Both the position numbers and the translations under genes were made by a program. A stretch of 44,184 nt of DNA from Thermoleophilaceae bacterium. GTDB lineage: Bacteria; Actinomycetota; Thermoleophilia; Solirubrobacterales; Thermoleophilaceae. The stretch is from assembly GCA_025937135.1 (NCBI GenBank), contig JAICRZ010000004.1:1-44184 (forward strand). Direction: 5' to 3'. Position 1 is the first letter of the stretch. Each line of letters opens with the position of its first letter. Below, in pieces: positions 1 to 8,255 of this stretch. The notes beneath the pieces were generated by a model that saw only the letters and a program-made list of their open reading frames with translations, was not told the DNA's origin and made no database searches.

Positions 1-27
1 CTGACCGCGGCCGATAGCGTCCGCGGC

Positions 28-393
28 ATGAAAATCGCATACGTCTTCAGCACGTCGGGACACACCGCCAGCTACAAGCTCGGGAAGATGATCCTTCCCC
101 AGCTCGAGAGCGGGACGCACGGCGTCGACGTCGTGGGGATGTTCTTCTTCGACGACAACAACTACGTCCTGCGCAAGGGCGATCCCCTCGGCGAGCGGCT
201 CTCCAAGGTGGCCAAGCAGAACGGGATGCTGCTGATGATGTGCGACCAGTGCGCGCTCGAACGCGAGCTCGCGACCGGGGAGCCGGGCGACTGCGAGCCG
301 AGCGGCACGGTCGAAGGCGTGAGCGTCGGCTGCTTCCCGGACCTCTACGGCGCGCTCGCGCCCGCGGCGCCGGACCACGTCATCACGCTCTGA
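28..393 (+). CDS. DsrE/DsrF-like small sulfur-relay-type protein
   Basis: Complete 121-aa ORF; DsrE-like start MKIAYVFSTSGHTASYKLGKMIL and conserved-looking MCDQCALE cysteine motif. Confidence 0.75.
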   Translation: MKIAYVFSTSGHTASYKLGKMILPQLESGTHGVDVVGMFFFDDNNYVLRKGDPLGERLSKVAKQNGMLLMMCDQCALERELATGEPGDCEPSGTVEGVSVGCFPDLYGALAPAAPDHVITL

Positions 394-455
394 CGCCTGC
401 GGGTTCTTCGCCCAGCCTCTATAGGCGAATCCTCAGGGTGCCGATACGCGCGTAG

Positions 456-2387
456 ATGGCGGCGACGGCCGACGACACGCAAGAGAAGAAGACCACCAGC
501 GGCCCGATCCGGCGGCGCGGCGACGCGCTGCCGCCCCAGACGCGCTCCGCCGCGAACCAGCCCACGTCCCCGCGCGTGGGCGGGCGGCTGCGCAACGAGA
601 TCCTGCTGCCGATCGTGATCGGGTCCGCGGTCCTCGTGGCGTCGACCGGCATCATCGCCTCCGGCGCCAACCAGCTCGGTCTGCCGATCATCCCCGTGGC
701 GGCGGCCGGCGGCCTGCTTCTGACAGCGGCGCTGATCGTCTACGTGGCGTGGATCGTGGACGGCGCCGCGCTCAAGCCGCTCTCGCGCGTGCGCACTGCG
801 CTCCAGGAGATGGAGGAGGGCAATTACGAAGCCCGCCTGCTCCCGGACGGCGCCGCCGAGCTCTGCGAGCTGGCCGAGGGCTTCAACCGGATGGCCACGA
901 TCGTCGGGCACCAGCGCGAGCGCCTGAAGATCGCCGCGGCCACGGACGGGCTCACCGGCCTCGCCAACCACCGCCACTTCCACGAGCGCCTGCGCTCCGA
1001 CCTCCAGGACGCGCGCGAGCGCGACCAGCCGCTCGCCGTGGCAGCGCTCGACATCGACGGCTTCAAGAAGATCAACGACGAGCGCGGCCACGCCCGTGGC
1101 GACGAGGCGCTCAAGCTCGCCGCCGAGGCGCTCGAGAAGGCGGTCCGCGGCGACGACCTCGTGTCGCGCATGGGTGGCGACGACTTCACGATCCTCATCC
1201 ACGGCGCCGACTCCGCCTACGCCCGCGACGTCACCGAGCGGGCGCGTCAGTCGATCATGCGCTCGCTGCCCGACGACATGGAGCTCACGGCGTCGGCCGG
1301 CTTCGTCTGCTTCCCCGACAACGCGACCGACGAGTCCAATCTCGCGGAGCTCGCCAACTCGGCTCTCGACGTCGCCAAGCGCCAGGGCGGCAACCAGACC
1401 CGCAAGTACGACCGCGAGTCGGTGTCGGCGATCCCGACGATGAAGCAGCAGCGCGCGGAGATCGACGAGCTGCTCGCCCAGGACGAGCCGATCACGCCGG
1501 TCTACCAGCCGCTCGTGGACCTCAACAGCGGCCGCACGATCGGCTACGAGGCGCTGTCGCGTTTCAACAGCGAGATCAAACGCTCGCCCGACGCGTGGTT
1601 CAACCAGGCGCAGGCGTGCGGGCGCGGGCTCCAGCTCGAGATCGCCGCGATCCGCGCGGCGCTGTCGGCGCCGCAGCGTCCGCCGGGCACCTACCTGTCG
1701 CTCAACTTCAGCCCGTCGGCGATCGCGTCCAACAAGATCCTGAACGTCCTGCCGCAGGACCTGTCGAGCGTCGTGATCGAGGTGACCGAGCACGAGCTGG
1801 CCGCCGAGGACGGCGCGCTCGAGGAGGGCATCGAGCGCCTCCGCGCCCGCGGCGCCCGCATCGCGGTGGACGACGCCGGCTCGGGCTACGCCGGCCTCAA
1901 GCAACTGATGCGCGTGCAGCCCGACGTGATCAAGCTCGACCGCTCGCTCGTCGAGGGCATCCACACCGACGGCGCGAAGATCGCCCTCGTCGAGTTCTTC
2001 GTCATGTTCGCCCGCCGCGTCGGCGCCGGCATCCTGACCGAGGGCATCGAGACCGTGGACGAGCTGCGCACGCTCGTGAACCTGGGCGTGAACTACGGCC
2101 AGGGCTACCTCCTCGGCCGCCCCGCCGAGCCGTGGAAGCCCGTCTCGGAGGAGATCACCCGCGCGCTCGCCACCGGCGCGCTGCGCACGCACGCCGCCCG
2201 CGGACCGGGCACGCCCGCCGCCGCCCCGGCGCCCACGCGTGCGGCCACCCCGGCGACGACCGGCACGGGCCCGCGCCGCGCGGCTCAGGAGGCGGCGGGC
2301 ACCAGCGTCCGCTGGCGCTCGCCCGGCAGCGGTTCGTCGCCCCAGCCACCCGCCGGCCCGATCAACCGGCGTCTGAATCGTTACTGA
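456..2387 (+). CDS. Membrane-anchored HAMP-GGDEF-EAL protein (c-di-GMP turnover)
   Basis: N-terminal TM helices, HAMP-like linker, diguanylate cyclase motif RMGGDDF (GGDDF variant), EAL motif YEALSRF, DDAGSGYAGL, DVIKLDRSLV. Confidence 0.9.
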   Translation: MAATADDTQEKKTTSGPIRRRGDALPPQTRSAANQPTSPRVGGRLRNEILLPIVIGSAVLVASTGIIASGANQLGLPIIPVAAAGGLLLTAALIVYVAWIVDGAALKPLSRVRTALQEMEEGNYEARLLPDGAAELCELAEGFNRMATIVGHQRERLKIAAATDGLTGLANHRHFHERLRSDLQDARERDQPLAVAALDIDGFKKINDERGHARGDEALKLAAEALEKAVRGDDLVSRMGGDDFTILIHGADSAYARDVTERARQSIMRSLPDDMELTASAGFVCFPDNATDESNLAELANSALDVAKRQGGNQTRKYDRESVSAIPTMKQQRAEIDELLAQDEPITPVYQPLVDLNSGRTIGYEALSRFNSEIKRSPDAWFNQAQACGRGLQLEIAAIRAALSAPQRPPGTYLSLNFSPSAIASNKILNVLPQDLSSVVIEVTEHELAAEDGALEEGIERLRARGARIAVDDAGSGYAGLKQLMRVQPDVIKLDRSLVEGIHTDGAKIALVEFFVMFARRVGAGILTEGIETVDELRTLVNLGVNYGQGYLLGRPAEPWKPVSEEITRALATGALRTHAARGPGTPAAAPAPTRAATPATTGTGPRRAAQEAAGTSVRWRSPGSGSSPQPPAGPINRRLNRY

Positions 2388-2418
2388 CGACCAGACGCTC
2401 GCCGCGCGGCGTCCTAAA

Positions 2419-3057
2419 ATGGACGTCATGGAAGCCAGCCGCCGAGCCGATCTCCTCCGCGCCTCGCCGCGGATGTTCGACAACGAGCTGCTCGACAGGC
2501 TCTCGCGGGTCCACCCGTCCGTGCCGGTCTTCCTATTCCTGCCGGCGATCGTCGTGCTCGTGGTGCTCGCCGCCTCGCGCACCGGCGTGCTGGGCCTGAT
2601 CGGCCTGTTCGTGGCCGGCTACTTCTTCTGGACGCTCGCCGAGTACTGGATCCACCGCGTGATCTTCCACTTCGAACCCGAGGACGGCTTCGGCGCGCGG
2701 CTGCACTGGATCATCCACGGCGTCCACCACGACCACCCGAACGACCCGATGCGGCTGGTCATGCCGCCGTCGGTCAGCCTCCCGCTCTCGGCACTCTTCT
2801 GCGTCGGCTTCTGGGCGGTGCTCGGCAGCAACTGGTACGCGTTCGGCGCGGGCTTCCTGGCGGGCTACCTGATCTACGACGAGATCCACTACTTCCTGCA
2901 CCACCACAAGCCGAAGTCGCGCGCCGGCAAGCGCCTGCGCGAGCTCCACATGCGCCACCACTTCCAGGACGACACGACCGGCTACGGCATCAGCGCGCCG
3001 TACTGGGACTCGGTGTTCCGCACCTTCCCGAGCAAGGCGCGGCGCGAGCGGCAGTAG
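2419..3057 (+). CDS. Fatty acid hydroxylase / sterol desaturase family protein
   Basis: Histidine clusters EYWIHRVIFH, HGVHHDHP, HYFLHHH, HMRHHF with TM segments. Confidence 0.85.
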   Translation: MDVMEASRRADLLRASPRMFDNELLDRLSRVHPSVPVFLFLPAIVVLVVLAASRTGVLGLIGLFVAGYFFWTLAEYWIHRVIFHFEPEDGFGARLHWIIHGVHHDHPNDPMRLVMPPSVSLPLSALFCVGFWAVLGSNWYAFGAGFLAGYLIYDEIHYFLHHHKPKSRAGKRLRELHMRHHFQDDTTGYGISAPYWDSVFRTFPSKARRERQ

Positions 3058-3104
3058 TTGCGGCGAGGGGCGAATCGCGCCGCCGCGGTTCTTAACGTGG
3101 CGGT

Positions 3105-3830
3105 ATGCATTCCTACGCGGTCCGCGCCCGTGCACTGGAACTCGCTCGAGCCGGCCATCCTGACGCCGCGGTAGCGCGCGCGACGGGCCTCGCGCGAAGC
3201 ACGGTCCGCGACCTACGTCGCTCGTCGCCCGCTGCGTCGTGTCCCAGATGTTGGCGGCGTTCGAGCCGCTGCGCTTGGACGGCGGAGACGTACGCCTTCC
3301 TGTTAGGGCTCTACCTCGGCGACGGCTACATCTGCAAGGCCGGCCGCACGTACCGCCTACGGGTTTCCCTCGACGCGCGCTACCCGGGCGTCATCGCCGA
3401 CGCGCGTGCCTCGCTCGAGCGAACGTTCATCGAGAACGCCGTCGGAGAGGTACACGCAGACTCCGGGTCCACCGTGATCCTCTCGGTGTACAACTCGCAC
3501 CTGCCGTGCCTGTTCCCTCAACACGGTGTCGGGCCGAAGCACCTGCGTCCGATTGTTCTTGAGCCGTGGCAGCAGGACGCGGTCAGGGCAAAGCCGCTGG
3601 ACTTCCTGAAGGGATGCATCTGGTCCGACGGCTGCACATTCATCAATCGAACCGGCCGATACGAGTACCTGACGTACGACTTCTGCAACTCGTCCGCCGA
3701 CATCCGGAACCTGTTCATGAACGCGTGCGAAATGGCAGGCGTCCAGTACCGGTCAAGTCGCGACCGTGTCCGCGTGAACAGGCGGCTGAGCGTGATCCGG
3801 CTCCAAGAGACGATCGGGACGAAGACGTGA
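3105..3830 (+). CDS. Free-standing HTH + LAGLIDADG/DOD-type homing-endonuclease-like protein
   Basis: N-terminal HTH-like (AVARATGLARSTVRDLRR), CPRCW, then LLGLYLGDGYI and FLKGCIWSDG dodecapeptide-like motifs. Confidence 0.7.
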   Translation: MHSYAVRARALELARAGHPDAAVARATGLARSTVRDLRRSSPAASCPRCWRRSSRCAWTAETYAFLLGLYLGDGYICKAGRTYRLRVSLDARYPGVIADARASLERTFIENAVGEVHADSGSTVILSVYNSHLPCLFPQHGVGPKHLRPIVLEPWQQDAVRAKPLDFLKGCIWSDGCTFINRTGRYEYLTYDFCNSSADIRNLFMNACEMAGVQYRSSRDRVRVNRRLSVIRLQETIGTKT

Positions 3831-3856
3831 GGCGCCGCTAGAGTGGCGGCCTCCGC

Positions 3857-3940
3857 GCGGATGTGGCGGAATTGGCAGACGCGCAGGCTTCAGGTGCCTG
3901 TGGGGGCAACCCCGTGGAGGTTCGAGTCCTCTCATCCGCA
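3857..3940 (+). tRNA. tRNA-Leu (anticodon CAG)
   Basis: Acceptor GCGGATG/CATCCGC, anticodon arm CAGGC-TTCAGGT-GCCTG, class II variable arm, T-arm with GGTTCGAGTCC; no encoded CCA, no intron. Confidence 0.95.
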
Positions 3941-3975
3941 CTGAAGCAGCTTCGAGACCGCGCGTTGGGTGAAGA

Positions 3976-4247
3976 CATGGACGAGCTGAAGGACAGCGCC
4001 CACGACTCCGGAGGAGGCGGCGCGCGGGGACATCCCCGAGCGGTTCTTCACCGTCGTCGGTATGCGCGTAGATGGAGACACGGCGTACGTGTGGTCGCTG
4101 ACGAACGACGGTCCTCCGTTCGAGCCCTATGAAGATGTGTGTGTCCGCGAGCGTGGACGATGGTTCGCGGACTCCGGCTCTGGCGGCTTCAGCACGATGG
4201 TCCCGCGGGAGGTTCTCGACGAGGCCGCTCGGCTGGGCTGGCACTGA
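3976..4247 (+). pseudogene. Small hypothetical protein gene, apparently frameshifted near its 5' end
   Basis: MDELKDSAHDS in frame of 3976; EEAARGDIPERFFTVVGMRVDGDTAYVWSLTNDGPPFEPYEDVCVRE in frame of 4062, which has no start codon between TGA at 3987 and ATG at 4062. Confidence 0.45.
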
Positions 4248-4328
4248 CGCTCGGGGCGCTCGTCGCCGCCGCCAGGCGCCGAGCGTCGGACGAGGCTGAT
4301 CTGCGCTAAGCAGCGACGGGCAGGCCGG

Positions 4329-4937
4329 TTAATCCGGCCGCTCCGGGCGCAGTAGCCCGTCGAGCATCCGCGCGAGGTCGTCCAGCAGCAGGCGGCGCTC
4401 GCGCCGGGACGTGCCGTCGCGGACCGAGAACGCGTAGCCACGCATGGTCAGCAGCATCGCGTGGGTGAGCCGGGCCGGGTCGTCGTCGCGCACGGCGCCA
4501 CTGGCGATCGCTGCTTCGAGGCGTGCCGTGAGCGACGTCGCGACGATCTCCTGGAAGCGGCCCGGGCGCTGGGTGATGTAGGGCAGCAGCAGCTCGGGAT
4601 CGACGTCGAGCACGCGCAGGAACAGCTCGTGTGAGGACAGCAGGTCGAGCCCGCGCACGGCGCTGGCCACGATCCGCTCGCGTTCGTCCTCGACGTCCGC
4701 GGTATCGCGAGCGGCGCGCTCGACGAGCGCACTGAACTCGCGCGTCATCAGCGTGCGGATCAGGCTCGAGATGTCCGGAAAGCGCCGGTACGCGGTCATC
4801 CGGCTGATCCCGACGCGCGCCGCAACGTCGGCGAACGTCGTGCGGCGGAACCCGACGAGCTGCACCTGCACATACGCGGCGTCGAGGAGGGCGCTCTCGA
4901 TCGGGTCGGACGACTCCTGTTCGAGCAAAGTGGACAT
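4329..4937 (-). CDS. TetR family transcriptional regulator
   Basis: N-terminal HTH TTFADVAARVGISRMTAYRRFPD. Confidence 0.9.
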   Translation of the reverse strand: MSTLLEQESSDPIESALLDAAYVQVQLVGFRRTTFADVAARVGISRMTAYRRFPDISSLIRTLMTREFSALVERAARDTADVEDERERIVASAVRGLDLLSSHELFLRVLDVDPELLLPYITQRPGRFQEIVATSLTARLEAAIASGAVRDDDPARLTHAMLLTMRGYAFSVRDGTSRRERRLLLDDLARMLDGLLRPERPD

Positions 4938-4947
4938 TATCTGTCCA
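4931..4947. promoter_or_regulatory. Candidate TetR operator (TGGACA-TTATC-TGTCCA)
   Basis: Perfect 6-bp inverted repeat overlapping the start codon of the divergent TetR gene. Confidence 0.55.
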
Positions 4948-5011
4948 ACTGTATAGTGCGGCGCAGACGCGGACGTCTGCCACCGAACCCGTCAGGAGAG
5001 GGAGAGCGACC

Positions 5012-6625
5012 ATGCAGGACGACCTTCGGCCGGCTGGGCGCTATCCCGACATGGCGCTGTCGGCGTGGGGTGATCCAGCAGCGGCGGAGCCACTCTCGCC
5101 CGATGTAGTGAAGCTGCTGCGCGACGCGCTCGGCGTGGGTGAAGACGGGCTCGGACGCGTCGCGCCGGACGCGATTCGCCTGCCGGACCCGCGGCTCGCC
5201 GACGACGTCCGCGCCGCGCTGGCCGATGCCGTCGGCGCGGAGCACGTGCGCGGTGACGCCGAGTCCCGCCTGCTCCACACGCGCGGCAAGTCGACCCCGG
5301 ACCTGCTGCGCATGAGGGCCGGGCAGGTGGAGGACGCGCCGGACGCGATCGTGCTTCCCGGCTCGCAGGACGAGGTGCTCGCGGTGCTCGCTGCCTGCGC
5401 GGATCGCCGCGTGGCGGTCGTCCCGTTCGGGGGCGGGACCTCGGTAGTCGGCGGGCTCGAGCCGGAGCGCGCGGGCTTCGACGGGGTGATCGCGCTGGAC
5501 CTGCGCCGCATGAACCGCCTGCTCGACCTCGACGAGATCTCCCGCACGGCCACGCTCGAGCCAGGCCTTCGCGGACCGGAGGCCGAGGCGCTGCTGGGCG
5601 AACGCGGCTTCACGATCGGTCATCACCCCCAGTCCTTCGAGTACGCGACGATCGGCGGCTTCGCCGCGGCGCGCTCGAGCGGCCAGGCGTCGGCCGGCTA
5701 CGGGCGTTTCGACGAGCGCGTCGTGCGCCTGACGCTCGCCACGCCGCGGGGCGCGATCGAGCTGGGCAGGGCGCCGAAGTCGGCGGCGGGCCCGGACCTT
5801 CGCCAGCTCGCGCTGGGGTCGGAGGGCGCTTTCGGCGTGATCACGTCCGTCACGGTCGAGGTGAGCCCGGTGCCGGCGCAGCGGGTCTACGACGGCTGGT
5901 GCCTTCCCTCGTTCGCCGACGGCGCCACGGCGCTGCGGCGCCTCGTCCAGGACGGTCCGGTGCCGACCGTGCTGCGGCTCTCCGACGAGACGGAGACGGC
6001 GCTGAACCTCGCGGCGCCCTCGGAGATCGGCCAAGGAAGCGCCGGGACCTGCCTCGCGATCGTGGGCTACGAAGGGAGCACCGAGAGCGTTGCGACGCGG
6101 CGCGACGCCGCGGGCGCGGTGCTGCGCGACTGCGGCGGCCAGCTCGACGAGGCCGCCGGCGCGAGCTGGGTCGAAGGCCGCTACAGGGGCCCCTACCTGC
6201 GCGACGCGATGCTGGACGCCGGCGCGCTGGTCGAGACCCTGGAGACGGCCACGTTCTGGTCCAACGTGCCCGCCCTCTACGCCGCGGTGGGCGACGCACT
6301 GCGCGAGTCACTCGGAGCGCAGGGGTCGCCGCCGGTCGTGCTCTGTCACATCTCGCACGTCTACCGCTCCGGTGCTTCGCTGTACTTCACGGTCGGCGCC
6401 GCCGCGCGCGACGACCCGCTGGCGCAGTGGCACGCGGCCAAGCGGACGGCGAGCGACGCGATCGCGGCCGCGGGCGGTGCGATCACCCATCATCACGGCG
6501 TCGGCATCGACCACCGCGAGCACTACGCGCGCGAGGTCGGCCCACTCGCGATCGCGGCGTTGCGTGCCGTGAAGGCGACGCTCGATCCGGAGGGGATCAT
6601 GAACCCCGGCGTCCTGATCGCATGA
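5012..6625 (+). CDS. FAD-binding oxidase, alkyldihydroxyacetonephosphate synthase (AGPS)-like
   Basis: VVPFGGGTSVVGGLEP FAD-binding motif, SFEYATIGGFAAARSSGQASAGYGRFDE, C-terminal ITHHHGVGIDHREHY. Confidence 0.85.
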   Translation: MQDDLRPAGRYPDMALSAWGDPAAAEPLSPDVVKLLRDALGVGEDGLGRVAPDAIRLPDPRLADDVRAALADAVGAEHVRGDAESRLLHTRGKSTPDLLRMRAGQVEDAPDAIVLPGSQDEVLAVLAACADRRVAVVPFGGGTSVVGGLEPERAGFDGVIALDLRRMNRLLDLDEISRTATLEPGLRGPEAEALLGERGFTIGHHPQSFEYATIGGFAAARSSGQASAGYGRFDERVVRLTLATPRGAIELGRAPKSAAGPDLRQLALGSEGAFGVITSVTVEVSPVPAQRVYDGWCLPSFADGATALRRLVQDGPVPTVLRLSDETETALNLAAPSEIGQGSAGTCLAIVGYEGSTESVATRRDAAGAVLRDCGGQLDEAAGASWVEGRYRGPYLRDAMLDAGALVETLETATFWSNVPALYAAVGDALRESLGAQGSPPVVLCHISHVYRSGASLYFTVGAAARDDPLAQWHAAKRTASDAIAAAGGAITHHHGVGIDHREHYAREVGPLAIAALRAVKATLDPEGIMNPGVLIA

Positions 6626-8175
6626 GGAGCGGAGAGGCGCCGCGCGGCGAGCCCACGTTCCTGACGGCGGCGCGGCGCGACGCCGACCTCGAGGCGCTCG
6701 CCGGCGGGCTCGAGGTCGACGTGCTGGTGGTCGGCGGAGGGGTGACCGGCGCGGGCGCGGCGCTGGACGCGGCGACGCGCGGGCTGTCGGTGGCGCTGGT
6801 CGAGCGCGGCGACCTCGCCATGGGCACCAGCCGCTTCAGCTCGAAGCTCGCACACGGCGGCTTGCGCTACCTGACCAAGCTCCAGTTCGGCATCGCCTGG
6901 GAGTCCGCGCGCGAGCGCGCCCGGCTGTCGAACGCGATCGCGCCGCACCTGATCCGTGCGCTGCCGCAGCTCACGCCGGTATACGGCGACCACCCGCCGC
7001 CGCTCACGGTTCTGCTCGAGATCGGAATCCGAATCGGCGACGCGATGCGCGCCCTGTCGGGCACGAGCCGCAGACGCCTCCCTCCCATGCGCCGCGTGAG
7101 CGCCGCCGAGGCGCTGCTGTGGGCGCCGGGACTGCGTGCGGAGCGACTGCGCGGGGCGATCCTCGCCTGGGACGGGCAACTCGAGGACGACGCCCGGCTC
7201 GTCGTCGCGCTGGCGCGGACCGCGGCGGCGCACGGCGCGCGCGTGCTGACCTACTGCGAGGCACTGGAGTTGACCGGCGACGGCGCTCGCGTGCGCGACG
7301 CCCGCAGCGACACCACCTTCGATCTGCGCGCGCGAGCCGTGATCAACGCGACCGGCGTCTGGGCGGATCGCCTCGTCGACGACGTTCACGTGCGCGCGAG
7401 CCGGGGCTCGCACCTGCTGGTCCCCGCCGCGAGCGTGGCCACCCCCCGGGCGATGATCAACCTGGCCGTGCCGGGCAGCTTCGGCCGCTTCGTCTTCGCC
7501 GTCCCGCGCAGCGACGGCCTCGTGATGATCGGGCTCACCGACGACCTCCATGTCGGCGCCGACCTGGACGCGCCAGCGGTCACCGTCGAGGACGAGCGGT
7601 TCCTGCTCGAGACCGTCTCCACCGCGCTTCAACGGCCGCTGACGGCGGACGACGTCGTCGGCCGCTTCGCCGGACTGCGGCCGCTCCTCGAGGGCTCTGC
7701 CGGGGCGACCGCGGACCTCTCGCGCAAGCACGCCGTGCTCGAGGACCGGCGCAGCGGCGCGGTGACCGTCGTCGGCGGCAAGCTCACGACGTACCGGCAG
7801 ATGGCCGAGGACGCGGTCGACATGGTCGCGGCCCGGCCGGGCGTCGGCGCGGGACCGTGCCGCACGACGCAGCTTCCCCTCGTGGGCGCCACGCCGGCGC
7901 CCTACCCTTCGGCGCCCGCGCGGCTGCTGCGGCGCTTCGGGGCCGAGGCCGGGGAGATCGCCGCGCTGGCGGGCGATCGTCCGGAGCTCCTCGAGCCCGT
8001 CGCCGAGGGCGTGCCGATCCTCGGCGTCGAGCTGCTCGCCGCCGTGCAGCGCGAGGGCGCGCTCACGCTCGACGACGTGCTCGACCGGCGCACCCGCAGC
8101 GGCTTCGTTGCCGACTGGCGCGAGGCCGTGGCCGAAGCCGCGGACCGCCTCATCCCCACGCTGGTCCCGGGGTGA
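6622..8175 (+). CDS. glpD: FAD-dependent glycerol-3-phosphate dehydrogenase
   Basis: ATGA overlap with upstream gene; VLVVGGGVTGAGAALDAATRGLSVALVERGDLAMGTSRFSSKLAHGGLRYL. Confidence 0.88.
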   Translation: MRSGEAPRGEPTFLTAARRDADLEALAGGLEVDVLVVGGGVTGAGAALDAATRGLSVALVERGDLAMGTSRFSSKLAHGGLRYLTKLQFGIAWESARERARLSNAIAPHLIRALPQLTPVYGDHPPPLTVLLEIGIRIGDAMRALSGTSRRRLPPMRRVSAAEALLWAPGLRAERLRGAILAWDGQLEDDARLVVALARTAAAHGARVLTYCEALELTGDGARVRDARSDTTFDLRARAVINATGVWADRLVDDVHVRASRGSHLLVPAASVATPRAMINLAVPGSFGRFVFAVPRSDGLVMIGLTDDLHVGADLDAPAVTVEDERFLLETVSTALQRPLTADDVVGRFAGLRPLLEGSAGATADLSRKHAVLEDRRSGAVTVVGGKLTTYRQMAEDAVDMVAARPGVGAGPCRTTQLPLVGATPAPYPSAPARLLRRFGAEAGEIAALAGDRPELLEPVAEGVPILGVELLAAVQREGALTLDDVLDRRTRSGFVADWREAVAEAADRLIPTLVPG

Positions 8176-8255
8176 ATCAGTCGCCCTCCGCTCAGCCTGA
8201 ACACGAACATGCCCACCAGGTTCAGCCAGAGGAGTAGTGTCGGGCCGATGCGCGA

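Noticed and set aside
345-2582. 745-aa minus-strand ORF
   Set aside because: Antisense shadow of the GGDEF/EAL gene with biased composition and no recognisable domain.
3857-3940. tRNA-Leu as an integration site of a mobile island
   Set aside because: No integrase, no direct repeat of the tRNA 3' end noticed, and flanking genes look chromosomal.
8197-8225. CTGAAC/GTTCAG inverted repeat after glpD
   Set aside because: Only 6-bp arms with a 17-nt spacer and no T-run; too weak to call terminator or operator.
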